A stretch of DNA of 64,000 nt from Tolypothrix sp. PCC 7712. Its GTDB lineage: Bacteria > Cyanobacteriota > Cyanobacteriia > Cyanobacteriales > Nostocaceae. The position numbers were made by a program, and so were the translations under genes. The stretch spans positions 3,720,001 to 3,784,000 of the forward strand of contig NZ_CP063785.1 in assembly GCF_025860405.1 (NCBI RefSeq), given 5' to 3'. Positions 37,070-45,139 of this stretch are shown one piece after another (position 1 is the stretch's first letter; each line of letters opens with the position of its first letter). The notes beneath the pieces were generated by a model, which did no database searches, was not told the origin of the DNA, and saw only the letters and a list, made by a program, of their open reading frames with translations.

Positions 37070-38059
37070 ATGTCAGTTGACTTTACAGTAGTTATACCTA
37101 CATACAATGGCAAAAGCCGATTACCCAAAGTTTTGGAATACTTACAAAGCCAAACAAATATAGAAATCCTAAACTGGGAAATAATTATTGTTGATAATAA
37201 TAGTCATGATGGTACAGCAGAACTTGTTCAAAAATACCAAATTAATTGGTCTTTCCATGTACCATTACGCTACTGTTTTGAAGCTGAACAAGGAGCAGGA
37301 TTTGCTAGAAATCGAGGAATCACAGAAGCAAAGGGCGAATTGGTTGGTTTTTTAGATGATGATAATTTACCTGCAAAAAATTGGGTGTTGTCAGCCTATA
37401 AATTTGGGCAAGAGCATCTAAATGCTGGTGCTTATGGTAGCCAAATTCATGGCTTATTTGAAGTTGAACCATCAGAAGATATCAAGCCAATTCTTTTTTA
37501 CCTTGCTATTAATGAAAGAGGAGAAAAATCATTAAGATATGAACCTAGTAAAAAAGGATTTCCTCCTAGTGCAGGATTAGTAGTACGTCGTAATATCTGG
37601 AAAAATAATGTCCCCTCGCGCCTTTTATTAGGAGGTAGAGTTGGTAACTCATTAGTAGCTTATGAAGATTTTGAAGCTTTATCTTATATTTACAAAGCTG
37701 GTTGGGAAATTTGGTACAACCCAGCAATGGAAGTAGAGCATATTATTCCATCTTGGAGGATAGAAAGAAAATATTTAATTTCACTGATGCGTGGTATTGG
37801 TCTTGGTCGTTATTACTTACGGATGTTATTCCTAAAAAACTGGCAAAAACCTTTTGTTTTTTCTATTTATATGGTTAGTGATATATATAAATTTATATCG
37901 CATTTAATTCGTTATCATAAAGTACTGCAACATGATATTATTGCAGCTTGTGAAATGGAAAGACTTCTTGGTACCTTAATTAGTCCTTTTTATTTATGTC
38001 ATCTAAAAATTAGCAGATTTTTGAAAATTAAGTTCTACCCATCTTTTAATCTAAAATAG
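37070..38059 (+). CDS. GT2 glycosyltransferase, HpsE-like
   Basis: 329 residues. The GT-A nucleotide-binding part has VVIPTYNG (7-14), IIIVDNNSHDGTAE and metal-binding GFLDDDN. The C-terminal half has HpsE features shared with the gene at 56153: YCFEAEQGAGFARNRG, PPSAGLVVRR, AGWEIWYNPAMEVEHIIPSW and AACEMERLL. It is a clear paralogue of the hpsE gene 19 kb downstream. It probably adds a sugar to a surface polysaccharide and opens the glycan cluster. Confidence 0.85.
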   Translation: MSVDFTVVIPTYNGKSRLPKVLEYLQSQTNIEILNWEIIIVDNNSHDGTAELVQKYQINWSFHVPLRYCFEAEQGAGFARNRGITEAKGELVGFLDDDNLPAKNWVLSAYKFGQEHLNAGAYGSQIHGLFEVEPSEDIKPILFYLAINERGEKSLRYEPSKKGFPPSAGLVVRRNIWKNNVPSRLLLGGRVGNSLVAYEDFEALSYIYKAGWEIWYNPAMEVEHIIPSWRIERKYLISLMRGIGLGRYYLRMLFLKNWQKPFVFSIYMVSDIYKFISHLIRYHKVLQHDIIAACEMERLLGTLISPFYLCHLKISRFLKIKFYPSFNLK

Positions 38060-38081
38060 AGTGCAAAGTTATTGAATTATT

Positions 38082-38216
38082 GAAAGCCTTATCTGCCTTA
38101 TGTTGTTATAGCGTTTCCTAAGCAACTGAGCTACACCCAAATCTTTTTAAACAAAGTTATTAGCTTTGAGAATGTATTTCATCAGATTGGGAAATGCTAT
38201 AGCATATAAGGCTTTC
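38082..38216. repeat. 135-bp imperfect inverted repeat (long hairpin)
   Basis: GAAAGCCTTAT (38082-38092) is inverted exactly at 38206-38216. GTTATAGCGTTTCC (38105-38118) pairs 12 of 14 with GGAAATGCTATAGC (38190-38203). CCCAAATCT pairs with AGATTGGG nearer the centre, and CAAAG-N7-CTTTG forms the tip. It nearly fills the spacer between two glycosyltransferase genes. A MITE-like remnant or a transcript-shaping hairpin are both possible. Confidence 0.65.
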
Positions 38217-38344
38217 ACTCTCATCTATGTTTTATGACTATATAGAAACTAATAGATTCTGAAAATATACTGATGATGTTGTTATATAAAGTGGATTAAC
38301 ATATAAATTATCTTTTAAAATAGTCAATATATTGTATATAAAAT

Positions 38345-39343
38345 ATGACTACTATATCTGTAGTTATTCCAGTATTTAATGGAGAAAAAACCATTAATGA
38401 AACTATTAACTCAGTTCTTAATCAAACATTCTTACAATTTGAACTAATAGTAATTAATGCTAGTTCTACAGACAAGACTTTAGAAGTTATCTCTAAAATT
38501 AAAGATTCTCGCCTTAAAATATTTTCTTATCCTAAAGCCAATGTAGCTGTAAATCGCAATCGGGGTATTTCTCATTCTGTCGGCGAATTTATTAGTTTCT
38601 TAGATGCTGATGATCTATGGACGACTGATAAATTAGAAGCACAATATCAGGCATTAATTGAAAATCCTAACGCTGTTTTAGCTTACAGTTGGACTAATTG
38701 CATAGATGAAACAGGTAAATTTTTACGTTCATGCAGAAAAGTAGAATTAACAGGTAATGTATATCCATATCTTTTATTAGATGATTTCATTGGTAGTGGC
38801 TCCAATGTCATGATTCGGAAACAGGAATTAATTAAAATTGGCGGATTTGATGAATTACTAACTAATGCTCAAGACTCAGATTTATGGTTAAGATTAGCTG
38901 CATCTTATCAATTTGCATTAGTACCAAAAGTACAAATTTTATATCGCATATCAGCTACTTCAATGTCCGCTGATGTTCGTAATATGGAAAAAGCATGTTT
39001 GCAAGTAATTGAACGTACTTTTAATCAAACTCCTGCATCGCTACAATATCTGAAACCATATTCAATTGCTAACACTTATAAAAGTTTGCTTTACAGAACA
39101 ATTGAAGGACAACCAGAACGTAATAAAGGTTGGATCGCTGCTAATTTTATAATTCAGGTTATTAAAACTGACCCTTCTATAATTTTTACAAAAGTTATTT
39201 TTAAATTATTACTAAAGGTTGCCGTAATTATTCTATTGCCTGGTAAATGTACTAACTTTTGGTTGACAAAAATTCCTTATATTAGCAATACAAGTACTTT
39301 ACTAGGATATCTAAAATTTGATCCATTTTTACCCACAAAATAG
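38345..39343 (+). CDS. GT2 glycosyltransferase with altered nucleotide-binding motif
   Basis: 332 residues. It starts SVVIPVFNGEKTI and has the metal-binding DADD in SFLDADDLW. The usual NDGS motif is NASS here (Ala39, codon 38459-38461), so the Asp that contacts uracil in GT2 enzymes is missing, while the sister gene next door keeps it. The rest matches its neighbour (AYSWT, GGFDE, DLWLRLAA, VQVLYR-like). Donor choice may differ, or activity may be lost. The stop is one base before the next gene's ATG. Confidence 0.85.
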   Translation: MTTISVVIPVFNGEKTINETINSVLNQTFLQFELIVINASSTDKTLEVISKIKDSRLKIFSYPKANVAVNRNRGISHSVGEFISFLDADDLWTTDKLEAQYQALIENPNAVLAYSWTNCIDETGKFLRSCRKVELTGNVYPYLLLDDFIGSGSNVMIRKQELIKIGGFDELLTNAQDSDLWLRLAASYQFALVPKVQILYRISATSMSADVRNMEKACLQVIERTFNQTPASLQYLKPYSIANTYKSLLYRTIEGQPERNKGWIAANFIIQVIKTDPSIIFTKVIFKLLLKVAVIILLPGKCTNFWLTKIPYISNTSTLLGYLKFDPFLPTK

Positions 39344-39344
39344 T

Positions 39345-40307
39345 ATGTTAATTAGCAATTTTAATCAACCTTTGATTTCCGTGGTGCTTCCAGTATTTAA
39401 TGGAGCGAAAACAATTTCTGAAACTGTTCAATCTGTTTTAAATCAAACTTTTGTTAATTGGGAACTCATCATAATTAATGATGGTTCTCAAGACTCTACT
39501 TTAGACATCATTGAAAAATTTGAATCTGCTGAACCTCGATTACGCATATTTTCTTATCCAAATGCTGGTCTTGCTGCTAGCCGTAACAGGGGTATAGCAT
39601 TGTCTTTAGGTGAGTATATCTCTTTTATTGATGCTGATGATCTCTGGACACCTAATAAATTGAAGTCTCAGTTAACTGCCCTGCAAGAACAATCAAAAGC
39701 TTTCGTAGCTTATAGTTGGACAGATTATATTGACGCAAATGGTAAGTTTGTAAAATCTGGTGGACATACCACAGATACAGGTGATGTTTATCAAAAACTT
39801 TTACTTTGGAATTTTATAGAAAATGGTTCTAACCCCTTAGTGCGTAAAGAAGTTTTTGATACAGTTGGTGGTTTTGATGAATCACTTAGCGCAGCTGAAG
39901 ATTGGGATATGTGGTTGCGTTTAGCAGCTAGATATGAATTTGTAGTAATTCCAGAAGTACAAGTATTATATAGACTCTCTATGAATTCAATGTCTGCAAA
40001 TCTTAAAAGGCAAGAAAGTACTTGTCTCACTGTAATTAACAAAGCTTTTGCTGCTCCCAGAGCAGAATCTTTAGGGCATTTAAAAAAACACACAATATCT
40101 AATATTTATAAATACTTGACTTTTAGGTCTCTAGAGGTCGATCCCGATAAAGTAGACCGTTGGATATCTACTTTATTCCTCTGGAAAACGCTGAGATATA
40201 ATCCTAAATTTTATACAAATACAAGGATTATATTTATAGCTATTTTTAGAATAATTTTCCCTTCTTTATATTTTTACTTAAAACGTAATAAAAGAGTCAC
40301 TCTATAG
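39345..40307 (+). CDS. GT2 glycosyltransferase
   Basis: 320 residues from ATG 39345, one base after the previous stop; an upstream overlapping TTG start is less likely. Motifs: VVLPVFNGAKTI, IINDGSQDST (Asp intact), SFIDADDLW, AYSWTDYIDANGK, DWDMWLRLAARY, VQVLYRLS. It is a tandem paralogue of the preceding gene, with the same length and motif order. It likely transfers a hexose from an NDP-sugar to a surface glycan precursor on the cytoplasmic face. Confidence 0.88.
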   Translation: MLISNFNQPLISVVLPVFNGAKTISETVQSVLNQTFVNWELIIINDGSQDSTLDIIEKFESAEPRLRIFSYPNAGLAASRNRGIALSLGEYISFIDADDLWTPNKLKSQLTALQEQSKAFVAYSWTDYIDANGKFVKSGGHTTDTGDVYQKLLLWNFIENGSNPLVRKEVFDTVGGFDESLSAAEDWDMWLRLAARYEFVVIPEVQVLYRLSMNSMSANLKRQESTCLTVINKAFAAPRAESLGHLKKHTISNIYKYLTFRSLEVDPDKVDRWISTLFLWKTLRYNPKFYTNTRIIFIAIFRIIFPSLYFYLKRNKRVTL

Positions 40308-40406
40308 CAGATTATACATTTTATTTGCTAATTTATAGCTCATTATTAAATTTATTAAGTAATTAATACCACAATAACAGCTTTTTGATTTTAAGGAAAA
40401 ACCAAA

Positions 40407-40847
40407 GTGATTCAACAAATTCTCTATCAAGGTCAAATTTTAGCCATAATTGTTCCCAGGCATTTTGATGAAAGGGGCATTCACTTTTTTACACCTAATG
40501 AACTTTCTCAACAATTGGCCTATATGCACCATCCGGTGAACACAATTATTCAACCCCATGTTCATAATCCTGTAGCTAGAAATGTACAGTATACTCAAGA
40601 AGTTTTATTTATTAAAAAGGGTAAACTGCGTGTAGACTTTTACAACAACGAAAAGCAATACCTAGAAAGTAGAATTCTAGAAACAGGCGACACCATACTT
40701 TTAGTAACAGGGGGACATGGCTTTGAAGTCCTAGAAGAAATCGAGATGCTTGAAGTGAAGCAAGGCCCTTATGTCGGGGAGCAAGATAAAACCCGATTTG
40801 TAGGTGTTACTGCCGATAAAACTAAAGTAGTTAAAGGGAGTAATTAA
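40407..40847 (+). CDS. Cupin-fold protein
   Basis: 146 residues. The cupin barrel is seen in MHHPVNTIIQPHVHNP (metal-binding-like histidines), EVLFIKKGKLRVDFY and ILETGDTILLVTGGHGFEVLEE. Such small cupins commonly accompany sugar-nucleotide aminotransferases in polysaccharide clusters. I cannot assign an isomerase or epimerase activity. The stop overlaps the next ATG by one base (TAATG), so it is coupled to the aminotransferase gene. Confidence 0.75.
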   Translation: MIQQILYQGQILAIIVPRHFDERGIHFFTPNELSQQLAYMHHPVNTIIQPHVHNPVARNVQYTQEVLFIKKGKLRVDFYNNEKQYLESRILETGDTILLVTGGHGFEVLEEIEMLEVKQGPYVGEQDKTRFVGVTADKTKVVKGSN

Positions 40848-41962
40848 TGAATCCTATTCCGGTAAATGAACCATTACTAAATGGTAATGAGAGACAATAT
40901 TTACTAGAGTGTATTGACAGTGGCTGGATTTCTTCGGAAGGGCCATTTATTAAACAATTTGAAGAGCAATTTGCTACAAGAGTTAATCGTAAATATGGGA
41001 TTGCTGTTAGTAACGGTTCTGTTGCTTTAGATGTGGCAGTTGCAGCATTAAATATTAGTTTTGGAGATGAAGTAATTATTCCTACGTTTACAATCATTTC
41101 CTGTGCATCTGCCATAGTTCGTGCCGGTGCAATACCAGTAGTGATAGATTGTGATCCTCAAACTTGGAATCTGGATGTCAGTCAGATTGAGGCGAAAATT
41201 ACACCAAGAACCAAAGCTATTATGGTCGTCCATATATATGGATTACCTGTAGATATGGAAGCAGTAATGGTGCTAGCTGAAAAATATGGACTGCATATTA
41301 TTGAAGATGCTGCCCAGATGCATGGTCAGATGTATAGAGGACAACCATGTGGTAGTTTTGGAACTATCAGTACTTTTAGTTTTTATCCCAATAAACACAT
41401 CACAACTGGTGAGGGTGGAATGGTACTCACCAATGATCAAAAATTAGCTGACAGATGCCGTAGTTTACGCAATTTGTGTTTTCAACCTCAAAAACGTTTT
41501 GTGCATGAAGAATTAGGCTGGAACTTTCGGATGACGAATTTACAAGCCGCTATTGGGATTGCACAGTTGGAACGGCTCGATGAGTTTGTAGCTCACAAAC
41601 GTCACATTGGAAAGAGATATACAGAACTTTTACTTGATATTCCTGGGTTGCAGTTACCTATATGCCAAACTGACTATGCTGACAATATTTATTGGGTATA
41701 TGGCCTTGTATTAAACGATAGTGTACCTTTTGATGCAGAATATGTGATGCATCGCTTGAGTAGTTATCAAATTGGCACCAGACCATTTTTCTGGTGTATG
41801 CATGAACAACCTGTTTTCCAAAATATGGGTTTATTTAAAGATGTTATATGTCCTGTAGCAGAGAGAATCGCCCGCCGTGGTTTTTATATTCCTAGTGGAA
41901 TGGCATTGACAGATGAGCAGATTGAGCAAGTAGTAATAACAATTAGAGAGATTCTTAAATGA
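40847..41962 (+). CDS. DegT/DnrJ/EryC1/StrS sugar aminotransferase
   Basis: 371 residues, PLP-dependent. The internal aldimine lysine is Lys183 in FSFYPNKHITTGEGG, and Asp154 (IIEDAAQMHG) contacts PLP nitrogen. The start MNPIPVNEPLLNGNERQYLL, with SGWISSEGPFIKQFE, is typical of perosamine/RfbE-type enzymes. It probably converts a 4-keto NDP-sugar to an amino sugar for a glycan. It is coupled to the cupin gene upstream and overlaps the next gene by four bases (ATGA). Confidence 0.92.
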   Translation: MNPIPVNEPLLNGNERQYLLECIDSGWISSEGPFIKQFEEQFATRVNRKYGIAVSNGSVALDVAVAALNISFGDEVIIPTFTIISCASAIVRAGAIPVVIDCDPQTWNLDVSQIEAKITPRTKAIMVVHIYGLPVDMEAVMVLAEKYGLHIIEDAAQMHGQMYRGQPCGSFGTISTFSFYPNKHITTGEGGMVLTNDQKLADRCRSLRNLCFQPQKRFVHEELGWNFRMTNLQAAIGIAQLERLDEFVAHKRHIGKRYTELLLDIPGLQLPICQTDYADNIYWVYGLVLNDSVPFDAEYVMHRLSSYQIGTRPFFWCMHEQPVFQNMGLFKDVICPVAERIARRGFYIPSGMALTDEQIEQVVITIREILK

Positions 41963-42777
41963 AGAGAATTATCAAGCAGATACCATTTACTCAACAAGTT
42001 TACAAAATTTTTGCGGAGAAACAATATAAGTCTCGATTTGCAACAAATGGTTATGGTTGTTTTTGGGGAGTATTTGAAACATTGGAACAAGCAATGCAAG
42101 CAGCACCTAAAACGAAAAGTATTGGGTATGATAATGCAGAACTAGCCCAAGAATATCAAAATATGCTTGAAAGTAATAATTGGGAAAATCGTCGTCGGAT
42201 TATTGCAGCCTATGATTATCCAATTTTATTTTGGCTTGGGTCACTATTAAATCAAGGAATTAACCAAATTTTTGATTTTGGTGGCAATGTAGGAATTCAT
42301 TTCTATAGCTATGCAAAATATTTACAATATCCAGCAAATTTACAATGGATGATTTGTGATTTACCAGAGATCTGCAAAGTTGGCAGACAATTAGCTGAGA
42401 AAAGAAATGTCTACAACTTATTCTTTAGTAGTGATTTTAATGATGTTACAGGTAAAGATATATTTCTTGCTTCTGGTTCAGTGCAATATGTAGCAAATTT
42501 TGCAGATAAAATTACTGATTTAAATAAACCTAAACACTTATTAATCAATCGTTTACCACTATACAATGGCAAAGAATTTGTGACTTTACAAAATGGAGGT
42601 AAGGTTTTTTATCCTCAATATGTGTTTAATAAAGCTAAATTTATTAAAGGGATAACAGACATCGGTTATCAATTAATTGATATTTGGCAATCTAAGGATG
42701 ATGCTTGTGTTATTCCTTTCCATTCACAAAACTCAGTTCCTTTTTATTCTGGATTGTATTTTAAACTTAAGGCTTAA
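41959..42777 (+). CDS. Methyltransferase, TIGR04325 type
   Basis: 272 residues. The SAM-binding motif FDFGGNVGIHFYSY is at about 110-123, followed by WMICDLPEICKVG, a layout I associate with the TIGR04325 family found in polysaccharide clusters. It likely methylates a sugar or lipid intermediate. It overlaps the aminotransferase gene by four bases, and the next methyltransferase starts five bases after its stop. One operon. Confidence 0.75.
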   Translation: MKRIIKQIPFTQQVYKIFAEKQYKSRFATNGYGCFWGVFETLEQAMQAAPKTKSIGYDNAELAQEYQNMLESNNWENRRRIIAAYDYPILFWLGSLLNQGINQIFDFGGNVGIHFYSYAKYLQYPANLQWMICDLPEICKVGRQLAEKRNVYNLFFSSDFNDVTGKDIFLASGSVQYVANFADKITDLNKPKHLLINRLPLYNGKEFVTLQNGGKVFYPQYVFNKAKFIKGITDIGYQLIDIWQSKDDACVIPFHSQNSVPFYSGLYFKLKA

Positions 42778-42781
42778 AGTA

Positions 42782-43552
42782 ATGACTATATTTGCTAACT
42801 ATGCACGTTACTACGACTTACTCTACGGCGATAAAGACTATGCAGCAGAAGTTCAGTTTGTTCATAGGCTAATTAAAACCTATTTACCAGCAGCACAAAC
42901 TCTTTTAGAGCTAGGGTGTGGTACAGCTAAACATGCAGCACTTTTAGCTGCAGAAGGTTATCAAATTGACGGAGTAGATTTTAGTGAAGAAATGTTACTA
43001 AAAGCTAAAACTCGTATTTGTGAAATACCCAAAAATTTAGCTTCCAAATTGCAAGTTTTTCATGGGGATATTCGCCAAATTAGATTGCATAAAAATTTTG
43101 ATGTCGTTTTATCTTTGTTTCATGTCATCAGCTACCAAACAAAAAATGAAGATTTACTAGCAACTTTTGCTACAGTCAAAGAACATCTCAAACCCGGAGG
43201 AATTTTCATTTTTGATATTTGGTATGGGCCAGCTGTATTAAGTGAACCACCAGAGGTTCGGGTCAAACGACTAGAAGATTCAGAAATTTATGTGACTAGA
43301 ATTGCTGAACCTAAGATGTATCCTAATGAAAATTTGGTAGATGTTAATTATCAAATCTTTATTCAAGATAAAAATAGCGATGCTATTAAAGAAGTTCGAG
43401 AAACTCATCAAATGCGCTACTTGTTTAAACCTGAACTAGAATTTTTATTAAATAATATGGGTTTAAAAATAATTGATCATATGGAATGGATGTCAGGTAA
43501 ACCACTAAACTTCAATACATGGGGTAGCGTATTTATTGTCAAATTATTTTAA
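42782..43552 (+). CDS. Class I SAM-dependent methyltransferase
   Basis: 256 residues from ATG 42782 (MTIFANYARYYDLLYGDKDY), chosen over an upstream start that would overlap the previous gene by 100 bp. SAM motif I is LLELGCGTAKHAA, with VDFSEEMLLKAK and LKPGGIFIFDIWYG. It resembles sugar N- or O-methyltransferases such as those making dimethylamino sugars, which would fit the neighbouring aminotransferase, but the acceptor is unproven. Confidence 0.85.
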   Translation: MTIFANYARYYDLLYGDKDYAAEVQFVHRLIKTYLPAAQTLLELGCGTAKHAALLAAEGYQIDGVDFSEEMLLKAKTRICEIPKNLASKLQVFHGDIRQIRLHKNFDVVLSLFHVISYQTKNEDLLATFATVKEHLKPGGIFIFDIWYGPAVLSEPPEVRVKRLEDSEIYVTRIAEPKMYPNENLVDVNYQIFIQDKNSDAIKEVRETHQMRYLFKPELEFLLNNMGLKIIDHMEWMSGKPLNFNTWGSVFIVKLF

Positions 43553-43579
43553 AATATGGTTATTTTTAATTAAAAATCT

Positions 43580-44653
43580 ATGAACAATAAAAAGATATTA
43601 CTAGTAAGTCCATTTCCTAATGATGATGATTTATACCCTCATATCAGACATTTGATTAATGAACTGTCTGTTGATTATGACATTGATTACTTTTATGGAC
43701 ATGAACGTGGTATTTGGACAGAACAATTTAATAAAAAACTTAAAGAAGGTAATTATAAGCCAGTCATAAATATTTTAAAAGACTTAATGGATTTATATAC
43801 AAAGAAAAATCAAAATTATAAATTTGTATTAGCTATTGATAATTTTTTGTATATTATTTCTGATTTAATTTTTAAAAATAAAACTATTTTGTGGAGCCAG
43901 GATTTTGTTGGTTATGATGAGAAAAAGAATCAGCAGTTAGTGCAAAAAAATATTGCTTTAATCACCAGAAAGACTCTGCATAAAAATCAAAAAATAATAA
44001 TTCAGGATTCAGAAAGATTAGAGGCATTATTAAAGAGTATTAGTTACGATGGAATGCCAAATAGTGTTTTCTTTTTACCAGTATCATTACCACCAATACA
44101 ATTGCAAAATAAATACAGTTGTAAATCCCAACTTCCTATAATTATGCAAAGTGGGACTATTGCTAATTGGCGATTTAGTAATGAATTAATAATATGCCAT
44201 CAGCAGAACTTAGAGAAGTTTAATTTATTTCTTCAAGGTTTTTTAACTCCAGAGATAGAAATATTACTTAAAAGTTTAGAAGTTTCTCCACATATTAACT
44301 CTTCTAGAGTACCTCCAGATAAATTGTCTGAAATAATTCAGTTATGTGATATTGGTTTTATTGGTTATGCTATAGGAGATGTAAACCACTACTACATATC
44401 CAAAGCATCAGGCCAACTTGTAGAGTTTATTAGATGTGGCAAGCCAGTAATTGTGAAAACTAAAACTAATTTGCAGCAATATGTAGAAGAAAATAAAATA
44501 GGAGTGGCTATAAAAGATATTGATGAGTTAGTTCCAGCAATACAGAAAATCCAAAATAGTTATCAGGAATATTCAGGGAACTGTATTCAATTGTTTGAAC
44601 ACTCATTTAATATAAAAAAATATACTGAAAAGCTACTTCTTTTTTTAGAATAA
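43580..44653 (+). CDS. Putative GT4-like glycosyltransferase
   Basis: 357 residues, notably rich in Ile, Asn and Lys and with AT-rich codons. N-terminal KKILLVSPFPNDDD and the C-terminal EFIRCGKPVIVKTKTNLQQYVEENKIGVA pattern fit a GT-B retaining glycosyltransferase (GT4-like), with a Pro/Asp-rich middle. The EX7E motif is not obvious. It ends the glycan cluster. Its lower GC may indicate separate acquisition. Confidence 0.65.
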   Translation: MNNKKILLVSPFPNDDDLYPHIRHLINELSVDYDIDYFYGHERGIWTEQFNKKLKEGNYKPVINILKDLMDLYTKKNQNYKFVLAIDNFLYIISDLIFKNKTILWSQDFVGYDEKKNQQLVQKNIALITRKTLHKNQKIIIQDSERLEALLKSISYDGMPNSVFFLPVSLPPIQLQNKYSCKSQLPIIMQSGTIANWRFSNELIICHQQNLEKFNLFLQGFLTPEIEILLKSLEVSPHINSSRVPPDKLSEIIQLCDIGFIGYAIGDVNHYYISKASGQLVEFIRCGKPVIVKTKTNLQQYVEENKIGVAIKDIDELVPAIQKIQNSYQEYSGNCIQLFEHSFNIKKYTEKLLLFLE

Positions 44654-45139
44654 AAATTAAGAATACCAAAAATTAGAGCTAATTTGTAACCTAGAGTAAA
44701 ATTTTTGTTTTGTAAGGGGTTCAGAAATTTGGGACACTCTAGCTTTTATTCGCTGAAATTCTTACCCAGCAATTAATTGGGTATCCTTAAGATTTTCTTT
44801 ACTAATCAGATCTTAATAAAACGTTACTAGGTTGAGTTTAGCAATAAATGTTAACTTTTTTACAAGTCTGTCATATCTATGAAATGTTTTAGGAATATCT
44901 GTACGCCTGGCCTGTTATAGAAAGTTACACAGGTCTTAGACAAGAAGTAGCACAGTCTAGTTTACTTGAAGCGGACAATAAAGAAGATTTTTGTGTATTG
45001 TTTAAGTTGTGTAACCGGATAAAAGAAGTAGGGAAATCCGCATTTCGGAATGGGGGTAAACAATCCTCTCAACTAGTGCGATCGCACTAAACTATACCCT
45101 TAGAATCCTCAACAAGCGACTTTTATCTAAAATTAGGTT
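44654..45139. other. Upstream region of htpG
   Basis: 486 bp without a gene. I looked for a CIRCE element (TTAGCACTC-N9-GAGTGCTAA) and did not find one. A GCGATCGCACT site lies 52-61 bp before the htpG ATG. Confidence 0.4.

Noticed and set aside
38345..40307. Naming the two sister glycosyltransferases hpsF and hpsG
   Set aside because: They are far from hpsE and lack diagnostic features I could match; left as GT2.
42677..42781. N-terminal extension of the methyltransferase at 42782
   Set aside because: Would overlap the previous gene by about 100 bp and adds a hydrophobic, non-conserved stretch.
44654..45139. CIRCE heat-shock element upstream of htpG
   Set aside because: I found no TTAGCACTC-N9-GAGTGCTAA or close variant.
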